From Tanytarsus gracilentus (taxonomy: Eukaryota; Arthropoda; Insecta; Diptera; Chironomidae), in contig JAXRKN010000033.1 in the NCBI GenBank assembly GCA_038502055.1, forward strand, positions 558,001 to 622,000: a stretch of 64,000 bases of DNA, given 5' to 3'. The notes beneath the pieces are model-generated. The model did not search any database and was not told where the DNA came from. It saw nothing but the letters and a program-made list of their open reading frames with translations. Shown in pieces: positions 33,091 to 45,371 of this stretch; the first letter of the stretch is position 1; every line of letters begins with the position of its first letter. A program made the position numbers and the translations under genes.

Positions 33091-35897
33091 TCACACTAAT
33101 TCGTATTTGTTGCTGATGTCGCTGTCACTTTTGTCGGTGTTGGCAGGTACCGTGAATGCCTTGATGGATGGAGCGAGATTATCTGAAAGCGTAAAATGAT
33201 GGAGTGGGGGGAAAAAATTGTTTAATGAGTTTATTGATATTGTTTTATGCTAATCAGTTGAGTAAAGATTGTGGAGCATGTCGATGACATTTAACGTTAT
33301 TGGAGGATTTTTTGGGGTGGATGTTTTATTTTATATTCTTTTAAATCAATGCGAGGGTTTAAAATGTTTTATGGACGATAAAAAGCATAAATAGAAAATA
33401 AGAAAAATATTTGTTTGAATTTAAACATTGAATGAAATTAAATTTACATTTTCTTTTAAACACGAGTTCAACTTGAGATTAAAAAAAGAAACTAATTACA
33501 AAACTTTTTCTAACTTCAATGCAACGACGCCTTCTGAATTTCCGCATAAATAAAAATACCCAAAAAAATATGATCCTTTACACGCATGACATTTTGTTTC
33601 TCTTTTAAGGTTTCATTCATAAACAAAAATATATTTTAAAAATTCATGCTGTATATCAAATTCGCAACCCCTAAAGTCATTAAAATAAGATTTTGCCCTC
33701 AAAATATGATGATTAGCCTTTATATATATAGGATCAAAATGCCCCGCATTAACTAAAGACAGGAGGAACTTGAATCTTATTTGCGAACAGAAACTAAATT
33801 AAAAGAAAATAAGAAAGTTCTAATCTCTTTTTCTTATTGATAAACTGCCTTTAGAAGATACGTGAACCTAAAATGTTTTTGCATCAGTTAAAATTCGATT
33901 CGGTACTCTTGTAAATTTTGGAAGTTGTTGCATTGATTTAAAGAAATAATTCAATTCACATTGTGTCAAAACAAAAGTTTAAGTAATTTTATCATAAACT
34001 AAAAGCTCTTAAAAAAGCCACCTTGAAAACTTAAAGCACAAAACATGTACATATAAATTTTCATCGTTTAAATTTACATGAAACTAATTTTTTCCTCCCT
34101 GAACGTTATTTTTAATGTCGACATACCACCAGCCATTAAAATTATTATTAATTACCAAGAGTCATAAGCTCAACAAAATTACCTTTCTAAATGACTTTCG
34201 GAAGTTTTCCGAAAGAAACGCATACAGCAGTGGATTTATGCACGATGAAGCATATGCAAGGACGTGGGCAACGATTTGGAGTGCAACCGCTAGATGTGAA
34301 TGTTTGTACATGCCAAGGCTCTTGAGGAGCAAAATAATTTGAATCGGAAACCAAAGAGCGGCAAAGGCGACCACAATGATAAGAACAAGTCGAGTGATTC
34401 GCTTTTTGCCACGTCTCGATTCGACCGACTGCGATAAATTACTCTTCCATAGTCGAAGAAGCATGAGACAGTAGAGGAGGGAGATGACTTTCAGTGGAAC
34501 GAGATAACTCGTCGCGAAAAACACCGACTGAAATGTGTCCCATTCAAACATGCCATTTTCGTGATCAAATGTACATGAAGTAAGATTTCTTTCGTGATAT
34601 TGATACTCTTGAATACCATGTGAATTGAACACGAGCACATTCGCAATGATGACAATGAACCATAAAATTAAAATCGAAATGATTGTATTGCGCTCGCAAC
34701 GTATTCTACATACAGGATATACTACGGCGATAAAGCGATCCAGTGACATTAAGACGAGAGTGTAGATTGAGATGTAGGCTGTGCATGCAATTAAATACTG
34801 AATTGTTTTACACCAGAAATCTCCAAAAGGCCAAAAACTGAGTGTATAATCGACTGCCTGGAAAAACACGAGAAAAAGCAAAAATTTATTGCTCAATTTC
34901 ACTTGTTGTGTTAGGTGAGGAAAAAGATGTGCGAACAGTGAATAATTTATGAATGAATTTAAGATTTTTTTGGAATAATTAAAGCCTTGCGATGAATTTT
35001 TAAGGAAAATGAATTTTAAAAAGTTCGAGTGACGGAATTTTTTCCTTCGTTAATTTTTACATTGTATTTGTATAGAATTTATGAAGTGTCATAATTTAAT
35101 GAAGATAAAAATATTTTTAGTGCTTCGAGGAAAAATAAGATATTTTCGTATCTTTGGAAGGGAAATAAATAATATTGAGTGATGCTATTACTGTCGTGAT
35201 TAAATGTAAAATGCAAAATATTTATTTCCAGGAAAATTTTCTTTAAATAGTGAAAGCTTAAAGTTCTGCGAATGTTCTCGTGAAATTATTATTAGCGACT
35301 GACATCGCGTGTCATGGCAGCATCCACATTATTTTGCTATAATAGAGTTGCTCAATTAATTTTTAGAGGTTCAAAGACGTTGTTTGTACACTTTGGATAA
35401 AGACATTTTTCAATTAATTTTGGGAAATTTCTCAGGCTTCAGCGATGAATTTCATTTGAAGCGTATCCAAATTTTAATTACTAAAGGAAATATTTTGCCA
35501 AATCCACTAAATAATGTTATGCGGAAATTAAAGCTTCCGTAAGCTTTAAAGCTCAAGACATGATGGTAAATTTTAATCGATTAAAATTAAATGTCAGTAA
35601 AAAATTATTTAAATTGTCCTTAAAAATCATCACAAGGCACTCTTAAACGTGACTTACGGTGGCAGGTATGCAAAAAATAACGAATAATAAATCGGCGAGT
35701 GAAAGATTTAAAATTAATAAATTGGTTATGTTTCGCATCTGCTGATTAAACAGAACAGTAACTATAACCAGGATGTTGCCGACAAATCCGATAATTCCAA
35801 TTAGAGAGAATAAAATTGGAACTATTGTTGATACAACTGCCTCGAGATTATCGTCATCGGCATCCGTTAAATTTCCAGGATATTGAATTTCTTCCAT
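33091..35897 (-). CDS. AstA-R1: Allatostatin-A receptor (galanin-like GPCR), C-terminus unresolved
   Basis: Rhodopsin-class receptor for the inhibitory neuropeptide allatostatin A, at the plasma membrane. Exons on the minus strand: 35658-35897 (80 residues: N-glycosylation site NLT, TM1 and TM2) and 34183-34857 (225 residues: TM3-TM7), joined in phase 0. Family marks: LLILNLSLADLLFVI, AVDYTLSFWPFGDFWCK, SLDRFIAVVYP (DRF variant of DRY), RRGKKRITRLVLIIVVAFAA, LWFPIQIILLLKSL and SSCINPLLYAFLSENFRKSF. ATG at 35897 is the first true ATG; an upstream open stretch has only TTG. A likely last exon, 33091-33182, encodes APSIKAFTVPANTDKSDSD and stops after YELV. It needs phase 1, so an intermediate exon of 3n+1 bases in the 1-kb gap is missing from my model. 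Confidence 0.88.
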
Positions 35898-38836
35898 GAC
35901 TCCGTCACCTCGCACCCTTTCGAAGTTTATTATGCTCAACTCTTCTCTTAATTGTTTGTGTATTTTTCTCTTCTCACTTCCTCGTGATGCTTTTAATTTT
36001 CACTTCGCGCAATTGACTTGTTGCTTTTATCCTTTCTCACTCACTCATTTCTTCTTCGCTCTCTAACTCACTCCCTTTTTTTATTAAAAAAACACTATGC
36101 TACACAATTTTATTATCTGGCTCACATGGAGAATGCCATAAAAATTGTGACCTCTTGTGCTCACTTTTTTTATATATATTTAATTGCTTTTACTTTCATC
36201 ACCCTCCATCTCGTTATCGTGTCATCGCGAAATTTAGACTCGATCCATTGACTAAAAATTTTTAATGACTTTGGCAATTAATTTTTTTCTCCCCTATCAA
36301 AATGCACTTGAATAATTTTTTTAATCACACTTGAGGTGTGTGGATTAATTAAATTCTGAGCGGCGGTGCGATCTCGATCTAGTCACGACAAGCGCAGGGA
36401 GTAAACTGAAAATGTTTCAACACAATTTTTGGATTTTATTTTATGCGGAGAGGAGAGAAAGCGAGTGCGAGAAGATATGGAAGAAGGAAAAGTTTTCTTT
36501 CCTCAGGGCTATGACACGATAATATTTTCTCTCTCTCTCTTACTTTGTGAAAAATTTTCAAGTAAGTTATGAACATTAGACATGACTTTGTTCTTTGTAA
36601 AGGTGAGTGATGATGAATCTGCCAAAGCAGCTTTGAGCTTTTCTTTGTCTAAAAACGAATTCTTTTTTTTCCTGAGAATTTTAATAGAGATAATTAAATT
36701 TTTTTGACGAGTAATTAGAGAGTGTGGTGAAATATTCTGGGGGTGAAATTGCTTTAATTTTTTTAAATATTTCAAAAAAAAATATTTAATGGTTGTAGGG
36801 TGTGATTCAGTCATAAAAAATTATATCATAGCTCATGTCACAACTTTTTAACTACACCATAAATAATTTTTGAGATTAACTTTCCTGGATTTTTTGAAGT
36901 TGTGCTTTATTAAAAAAATTAAATCTACATTTTTTAGTAAAAATAAAATTCCTCTGGAAGCTCTGTAAAGAGGTTTTTATCAGAAGCCATATAATTTTCT
37001 TAAATTACTCTCTATAATGGTTCATTGAAAACAACCTAAAATGTCTTACAAGTAAAATCAAATACAGAAAACTTTTCATATGTATAATTTTGAGGAAACT
37101 TCTCCAATCAATTTGAACCTTGAAAATTTTAAATGTCAATATTTTGCAATAAAAACTTATTTAAAAGCTCCCTTAAAAGTGCTCTCTTCTCGAACGCTCC
37201 TCAAACCACGCGCGGTGATTGAAATAATTGTTCGATTTATCGCGGAAAAACGTGTTCAATTGGTTCCAGCACGTCACATTCACACATTCGTACTGGTTGC
37301 CCAATGCTCATCATCATCATTATTATCATCATTCCGTGTAGCCTGCTGTTCGCAGTGGTAGGCGATTGATATGCGATTATTTAATTAAAAATTTTCGGAT
37401 AAATTAAAGTGTTTAATGAGCTTGAAGAAAAATGTTTAAAGAGAAAATTTTCCTTTCATCAATTTCAAACGCCTTTAATGTGTCAAAATTTGCTCGTTTA
37501 TTTCTTCATAATCAATAACATTTAAAGAAGTGTCAGTGGTTTATAACTTATTGGCGCATTTGAGATGAATCAGATGTGCGCAAAAATTCCATCGAGTGTT
37601 CATGATATCCCAAAATAGATCTCCCTTCCTTTTTTTATTGCTTTTGATGGGCCTATTTATTTTTATAAGAAATTTATTAATTGTTTAAGTTTCATCTTTC
37701 CCCCCATCTGTAAACAGAGAAATAAACGAAGATTTTTCAATTTTATTCCATCGAGCGATTTTTATTAAATTCTCACAATATTTCGCGAAAGTCATCACAA
37801 AAAATCATTATTAAATATCATATTTCGCCGTTATTAATTTTTTTTAGCACGTCCAGCGTAAGGGAGACAATTCAATTTGAAAATTTATCGCACAAATGCG
37901 CTTAATTACATAATAGGAGGGAAAAATTAATTTTGGTAAGTTGAAGGATGAATTGCAAAAAATCTTTTTAATTTGTACCGAAAATGTTTGAATATTTAAC
38001 GACTATTTAAGAAATTATCTTTAATAGTAATTTTCATAATTAAATTTTTTCACGCAAATCACCTTTCAATAAATATTTATTTACAAAAGAGAAAATGAAG
38101 AGGGTGAAAAAGTGTCACTTCGCTAATAGATTGCGCAAATTTTTCGGAGGAAAATTTATTTGCTATTTGCCTAGTCTTCTTGTACACGTTTTTCCTCTTT
38201 CTTCGATTAATTCTATCTAGCTTTTGTCTCAATAAATATTTACACCACCACTACACGATATCAAGTTGTTGTGTAATGAAATTGTTTTCATCTCCTCCAA
38301 CCCTCTTTTCTTAACTTTCCTTTGAATTTGATAAGACATTTAATATTTTTTTCTCTCTCTATTTTCAATGGTGACGTCATGAGATCCGCAATATTTTAGA
38401 AGAACACAAAAATCGTTTTTGATGGGGGTTAAAAGAGGTGTAACACAAGAGTGCTTGAGGGAACAATCAAGTTAAGGTTGGAAAGAATTTGATCATTTTT
38501 CAGTGAAAATCTTTTTTTCAACAAAAAAGAGAGAATAAAAGTTACAAAAGATTACAAATTTGAGAGCGAAAGGAGTGAAAAATATAAATCAACGCGCTTC
38601 ATGAGACCACGTTTAAGCTCTAGGCAACTTTTGTACGTGCCACTTTTGTAGCTAAAAACTTCAAAAGGGTTTTTTCCATATTGTGAATTTCGTTCAAGGT
38701 CAAGCAAATCCTCAAAGGGTTATTTTTTTTGGTGCTCAAGTTCTTTTAAAATGGCTGTGATAAATTTAAAAATTATCCATATTATAATTCAAGTTGTATT
38801 GAACAACAAGCTTTCAAAGAAAAATGTTCAGGTTAT
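35898..38836. other. Intergenic, no gene seen
   Basis: 5' region of the receptor gene and downstream of the GTPase gene. CT-rich strings at 35940-36080 could be receptor 5'UTR or promoter. A GC-richer patch at about 37180-37370 is unexplained. Open frames are low complexity. Confidence 0.45.
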
Positions 38837-40617
38837 TTACAAATTTTCAAGTGGAAAGGTCTGCGTGACAACACCGACGCCTTTAGTCTTGCCATTTCCA
38901 TCGCGGAAGAGCAACGACATTCCCTTCTTGACAAATTCAGGTCTAATAAGAAAACGAAAAAAGACAGAGCCAGTGTCATGTGCCTTCAAGCCGTCACGTC
39001 CAAATATTCCCTCAACAACTGCTGTTTGTCTTATGCTCCCAATGTGAATTATCATTTGAGTTCCTTTCCTTATGCTTCTCATACTCTCATGTTGTATCAC
39101 CGCGATCGTAGCCTACGGAAAAAATTTAGAAATTTCGCTAAATTAAAATAATGAATTTTTCTCACTTGAAAGAAAACGCTCGCAAGTTCACTGTCATCGT
39201 TATCCGAAATCAATACCATTCCACTTCGTAGTACGGGAGGAAGTTTATCATTAGAGTTAATGGCGAGACAAATGCTGGCACTTTGATTCGGCCCAATGTG
39301 TTTGCAGGGAAATTTATTGCGGTGAATTGATTTAATTACAGCTGAATAAAACTCTCCCGACGGACCTGGGCCTACTTTCACTTTCATTTTCTCAAACATT
39401 GCTCCAGTTGTAAGCAGACCACCGATAATTGTTCCAACACCCTGAACACGAAAAATTTCATCTATATGAAATTGTGGTCGCTCTTTTTCCAGTTGCTGTC
39501 GCTCGTTCTCATTGATATTTGGATTTAATGTATACAAATACTTTTGTAGCAACTCCAACTTATCGCCGGTAACATTCGAGACACAAAAAATGGGAATATA
39601 ATTTTTCCCATCGACTTCTTCCAATAATCGAAAGTCATTCAAGGAGCCAATGACTAGTGGCGTTTTATAGGTGTCAACCTCGTTGAGGAGCTGAATCAAT
39701 TGCTTTAGAGTGCCATTTTCAGGTGAAACTATATCACATTTCGTCAATACTACAAACATGGGAATTTTGAATGCCTTGATTATTTGTAGATTTTCAATCG
39801 TCATTTGATTGAGATTTCCCGAGGCCACAACGAGAGCGATAAAGTGCGGTTGATAAGCGCTGACAGCTTGAATTGTTGTCTTCATGTAACGTCGATGGCC
39901 GGGAATATCCATAAAGCTGACAATTTTCGTCGATCGCTCCCCAATTTTTTCCGCTGTCATCATCTCGTTATATTTGTTTTTGTAGTTGATTACATTTCCC
40001 ATTTCATCGAAACCTAGAACTTCGTGAGAAACGCAGCTAGTACGGCCCGATTTAATTTCATGAAAATGACGAAACATATTAAGGCGCGCTTTGCCTCGTC
40101 CATTATCTAACTCGCCTTGTGTCAGCACGCCTATTAGCGATGACTTTCCCGCATCAACGCTTCCCATCACACTAATTCTAATTTCCTCGATGTTCTTAGT
40201 GTCATTTTTTCTCACTATCACTTCACAGCATGTCCGGCCATTAGTGAGGATCTTCCGCTTAAGTACTTGTATGTGCGCGCCAATTTGTGTGGCCATAATT
40301 TTCAAAGTTGCCATCGATGACTTCATGTCGACATCGTTTAATCCATTTAGAAATCCATTATCAGAAACGCCAATTTGATAGAAACACTCGCCATTGCCTT
40401 CATTTAATCGCCACTTCATTTGCGTCACAAGATGATCTAAGCGCTGCTTAGAAGGATTGCAAAGTTTCAACTTGTACTCGATATTTCCATCCGAAGGCTC
40501 AGGCGGTAGCTGCGACTCTGTCGAAAGCGATTCAGAATCGCTACTAAAAGTCTCTGTATCGTCAGTCTCATCCGTTTGTCCATCGGAAGATGGATCAAAG
40601 AGGCTAAAAAAATCCAT
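38837..40617 (-). CDS. GTPBP1/GTPBP2-family GTPase
   Basis: EF-Tu-like translational GTPase; mammalian GTPBP1/2 act with Pelota in rescue of stalled ribosomes. Two exons on the minus strand, 39166-40617 and 38837-39112, joined in phase 0 to 575 residues. ATG at 40617 is chosen because the frame further upstream has only TTG. The N-terminus is acidic/Ser-rich, then EYKLKLCNPSKQRLDHLVTQ, the MKWRLNEGNGECFYQIGVSD region, P-loop GSVDAGKS (about residues 152-159), GVLTQGELDNGRGKARLN, G3 DIPGH, G4 TKCD, domain II VGTIIGGLLTTGAMFE, and domain III HIGSIRQTAVVEGIF. The GELDNGRG block and overall order match GTPBP2 best. The usual NKxD is TKCD, as in this family. All switch motifs are present. Confidence 0.9.
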
Positions 40618-42056
40618 TCTTTTCTTCTTCTCTAACAAGTCCCTCGAATTAAATTCAATAATTTTACAATTTTCCGCTTCTTATGTGGCGTTGTCCAGTC
40701 GATCAATCAGCTGCTGCGAAAAAAAAACGAGATTTTAAATTAAGCACGACTCATTTGAGTTCAAGCAACTTTATGAATGTGCATTTTTTGTTTTGATACT
40801 CGCGCGATCAAAAAATACTTTACACGTGCACTAAAGACACAACGACGTCAATCGACAGAATTACAGAACTGCATGCGCAAAATTTTATATAATAATTTTT
40901 GGACTTTGTATAAAAGTTTATCGATCGAAAGAGAAATAAATGTTGAGCTTCCTCGTAGTCACTGGGTTACGACCGTCAAGGTCTTTACAAATGCAACTAT
41001 GTACGCTTAAAAAAGTGTTAGTCTATTTATTTCATGAATCAACTAGCTGTTGCTTTTGTGGTAAGTGAAAGTAATACAAGCAACAATTGTTTAACACACA
41101 TACGTAATTTGTGAACTTTGATTGACCTTTTTTTTGTTATTTTTTTAAAGATATTATATTTTCCTTTTTTATTGATTTGATTGAGAAAAAAATATTTCAG
41201 TAAAAATAAAAATTCAATAAGACACAAAACAACACTTGAAGATTGAAGCGCGAAAAAACATTAAAAGGCTTAAATTTTTTTGGGATTACGAAAATTAATG
41301 AAATTAGACAGACATTTTTTTAAAGTGATTTTCATTGAATCATGTTTAGACATGTCGCTACAATATAAAATGATGCAATGATTGAGCGATCTTATAGCAC
41401 ACGATCATTTAGGCAAAGTATATATTATATATGAAACTGTATATACCCGCAAGTTACTAAAAATAATCTTAAACGTGGCAATGTTCTCTCTCCTGTTTCA
41501 CTTGAAGGTCGTTCGAGTTTTGGTTGCAGAAAAAAAATTAAATTTTTCTTTTCTTCTTCTTCATTTGAAAATTCTTTTTTTTTCGGGCTTTTGTTTTTAA
41601 TCCAAGCGGACGCGGGAATGAGATAAAAATAAGCAATTGCTTTCGTCACATTTGTTGATTTCAAGACATTTTTTTGTTTATTTCTCTTTTTTTCGCAATA
41701 CTTTTTTCTATTTTTGTTTTCTATCAGCTGTAAAATTTTTCTCTTTTTCTTCCATCGAAATTTTTTCAATATTGATTTTTGCACAATCATCGGGTCTTAA
41801 TTGAGTGCACTCGATGTTTTTCACTTACTTTATCCTGTTATGAATACAATTATATGTGTGTAATCATCTTTTGTCAACTATTAACTCGTCTATTTTAGCT
41901 AAATTAACTTTTCTATTTTGTTTGAGCTCTTTATTTGTTTAATACAATGTCACTCACTCACACAAAGGTCGAGTCCGCCAAAAATATTTAAACACTCAAA
42001 ATACGTTACAATTAATGTTTTACCTTATTTTTCACTTTTTTGTTAGCTGCTACAAT
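40618..42056. other. Intergenic, no gene seen
   Basis: Promoter side of the GTPase and 3' side of INTS8. The 121-codon minus frame at 41425-41790 is a Lys-rich low-complexity translation without homology. Nothing else recognised. Confidence 0.5.
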
Positions 42057-45000
42057 TTACAGATACTGATTAGCTAATGAGCGAATAAACTTGATTTTCC
42101 TTATCGCTGCCGCTCGCTGTTTTACCTCCTCGCTATTGTTTGCATTTAATTCGAGCTGCTTAATGTAGGAGATTGCTTGAAGTTTTCGCTTGTGCTCGTT
42201 CTTTTTGGAATGAAGATGTATGATGTATTCGAGAAGGGTCGTGTCCCATATAAGCGAGTAGTAACTGTCCATTGCATCTTGAAAATTGCTGGTTTTCTCT
42301 TGAAGACATTTGAACGCAAGCGTATAGTCGATCTCGTCCATAAATTGACATAAAACGGCAGATTGAAGAAAGCACCCGAGATTTGAGCTGCACTTAATCA
42401 TTTTTCTTATGAGATTATCGTCGACATATGGTTTTTGAATGGGTAGAGAGCAGTACTCGGTTGAGATGACTAACGACTGCACGTAATATTTCATCGCGGC
42501 CTCATTGTTGCCGTTGACAAATTCAAGATCTCCCTGAAGCTTTACCCATGAAACGTGACATGGATACAATTTAAGGCCTAGTTTAAGGAGCTGTTGCAAC
42601 GCTTCCGATACAGATTTCACATTATAACCATTCACATTGCTGATACTCAGTGGCCAGAGATACAAATTATCGATGTAAAGTTCCATGTTTGTGTCGTCCT
42701 TAAGTAAATTGTGCATTTTAGCGAACATTGAGAGTTGCATTGAAATAACTTTTTCATCTCTAATTTTATCGAGAAATTGTTTGAGCACTGAGACATTGAT
42801 GCCGCCTGCAAATCTTGCTGGCGAGTCACTAGATCTTCTATTTTGTTGATTTCTCTTTGGATTAGCATTTTGCTGTTGATTGCTAATATTGAAAATCGGG
42901 AGAATTAGGTCCCAAAATTCTCGTTTTCGTGGCATTTGATTTTTTAACTTTATATCATTATTTATGTCAAGCATTGTCTTTGAAAACGACACACAGAGCT
43001 CAATGATTAAGCTCTTTTTGACATCAAAATTAGCACACGCTTCATATTCGTTGTTGTTAAGGAGAGTTATGATAACATTTTCAATAATCTCCATGCGTGG
43101 CATTTCACTGCTGATTGTCTTTACCATTTGATTTAATTTTGTTATCCACGGATCTTTAACGGTTGTCTTTTTAGTCCACGATTCCATTCGTGAAATTATT
43201 TGAATGTTCATCTTTTCCCAATCGATTAGTTTTTCAAGCTTTTTAACAGCAGAATCATTTGAAAATTCCGGTCTCTTCGCCTCATTTCGGAGCTCCGTGA
43301 TTAACGCTATTGCTGTATTAAAATCTTTTCTCTGCACCATCTCGTGAACTTTTCCCAAGAGAATGTACGAAAAATCTTGAAGAAATCCTCTTTTTAAATT
43401 TAATACAACCACTCTGATTTCTGGTGGCAGATACCAGTTTCTGTTGATTGACCATAGAGGATTTTGAAGATTTAGCTTTGCAAGCTCAACGAGATATTTT
43501 CTCATGAGTTTAGTGTTGGTTGTAGCCACTAATTTTCTCTCCCAATCGCCAACACGAATTTTCTGAAGCTTTGTATCGGTTGGAATCATCCAATCAGCTT
43601 GTAAAGCAACACCCGATATGACATGATGTTGATCTCTAATAACTTCCCTTTTAATAGTTTCGATTTCAGGCTTGGTCAGATATTTCGAGTCTTTAATTGA
43701 GCCTTCGATTGACGGATTTTGAGTGAAAAACTCGATCAGAAATTTCCTGATTTTATTTTGACCGGAGAGTGAGACGTTTTGGAAAATTTCATTTGAGAAC
43801 TAAAAATTTAATTATTTTATTAAAAAATTTAATTAATTTTAAAAATTTACTAAAATACCTGAACACAAAATTTGAGCAAGAGATTCCTCTGAGTTTCCGT
43901 TTTCAGCATGAAGAACGACAAGTTACTTGTTAGAATGTTTGTATCATCTAGGATGTATCTTATACAGTTTAATGCAGCAATTTTCATGTAGTCACTCGAT
44001 GATTTGTCCAGTGATGATTCGATGCATTTTCTATGTACTAATGGAATTTCCATTTTGTAGTTATCTTCGCTTAGTATTGCCTCCAAATTTTTACGACCGT
44101 TATAGAGACATTCATTGAATCGTTGAAAAAGAGATGGTTTATGATCGTCGAATATTCCACAGGCTTGCAAATATCCTCTAAGCTCATCATCAGTCACAAA
44201 GCAGAAACGATTCTCGGACATTTTACCCTTACACTCGACTTTAAGTTTCTCCAAATTGGCCTTGCAAAGCTGAACCATTTCCTTTGCCAAATCATATTTT
44301 TTCACAAAAATGTAATAAGTGCAGAGATCAAAATAAATTTGAGCCTTTAACTCAGTCTTGCTGATGATGTCGTATTTATCAAACTTTTGTCCATTAAACG
44401 GCTCATTTTTGGCGAATGAAGTCTCTTCGAGTGGCACAAATGAGTCGTATGAGAGCATTCTGAAATGTTCCGCATCATTTATTATTCCATTGAGGAATTC
44501 AATGCTCGTGTTTGTGAATGGTTCGAGACCAGCGATAAATTTGTCATCTAAATTGCCATTGGGTTGTTCTGGAGTTACAGCTAGAATTGAGTAGGGTTTG
44601 TTTTTGATTGCGAAACCTTTAATTACTTGAGCGCGCAGAATCCATCGGTGATATAAAGTTAGTGCAAACCTAAAAAATTAATCTCATAAAATCATTAATA
44701 TTTTAATAACTCTAAAAAACTTACGTCAAAGCATTTTTACTTCCATCACTAGCGACTGGTACTTCGTGAACAAGTGACAGTGGTAGATTAACAATTCGAC
44801 CTGATGATATGCTACATAAATCACTGAGCAATTGAACCTGCTTTTGAATTGGCAAATTCTTTTCAATCACGGTCAAGTTCCAGTTGATGTAGGATGCGAC
44901 TTTTAGTGCTAGAATCTTTAATGCCAACTGCTTACGGCCAAGTTTTAGTGGCAGACACTCCAATTTATTTAATGAATCAGCGTCCGGCGAGTTTACTTCA

Positions 45001-45173
45001 CTATTTTGAGAATTTTCCGACGATGGAATGATATTTAAAAATTCAGACATGATTTCGACTGCTTTTTGCTCGTTCTTGACATGTTTGTCGAGTAACTCGG
45101 GCTTTAAGAGAAACTCGAACCACAATACTGTTTCCTCAGCAAGCGGAACTCTTTTTATTGGCTCTATTTCCAT
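42057..45173 (-). CDS. IntS8: Integrator complex subunit 8
   Basis: Subunit of the metazoan Integrator, which cleaves snRNA and promoter-proximal RNAs and brings PP2A to RNA polymerase II. Three exons on the minus strand: 44725-45173, 43859-44669 and 42057-43799, joined in frame to 1000 residues (human 995). The N-terminus carries LWFEFLLKPELLDKH, which contains the WFEF motif known from other animals to recruit PP2A. The C-terminus (ILCQFMDEIDY-like block AVLCQFMDEIDYTLAFKCLQ, DAMDSYYSLIWDTTLLEYI, ELNANNSEEV) is near-diagnostic. Mostly helical, TPR-like. Head-to-head with RecQ4 with 198 bp between start codons, so expression may be linked. No truncation or frame break. Confidence 0.93.
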
Positions 45174-45371
45174 TTTTAATCACACTTTTAAATTTTCACA
45201 CGTTTTATCTTTTTGAATGTTTACAAAATTTTAGTCGAGACACAAAAACATTTTAGTCGAGACACAAAAACATTTTAGTTAAGACACTTTTCACACTTTC
45301 GCGCCAATTTAAATTGCAATTCAAAACTTGGACTGAATTTTTTAGTTTAATTAACTTTCTAGCGAACTAAA
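45174..45371. promoter_or_regulatory. Bidirectional promoter of IntS8 and RecQ4
   Basis: A 198-bp space between divergent start codons. It contains a 22-bp tandem repeat (45229-45288) and TTTCGCGCCAA at about 45298-45307, which resembles an E2F-type site (TTTCGCGC). That would suit a replication gene such as RecQ4. Confidence 0.45.
45229..45288. repeat. 22-bp tandem repeat, about 2.7 units
   Basis: Two exact copies of TTTTAGTCGAGACACAAAAA plus CA (45229-45250, 45251-45272), and a third partial, diverged copy beginning TTTTAGTTAAGACAC. It lies within the IntS8/RecQ4 intergenic promoter. Confidence 0.9.

Noticed and set aside
35898..35939. N-terminal extension of the AstA receptor (SIINFERVRGDGV)
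   Set aside because: The open frame upstream has only a TTG, not ATG; the ATG at 35897 is the first proper start.
36509..36814. 101-codon minus frame
   Set aside because: Lys/Ser-rich low complexity, no splice or family support.
41425..41790. 121-codon minus frame
   Set aside because: Lys-rich low complexity; no recognisable domain.
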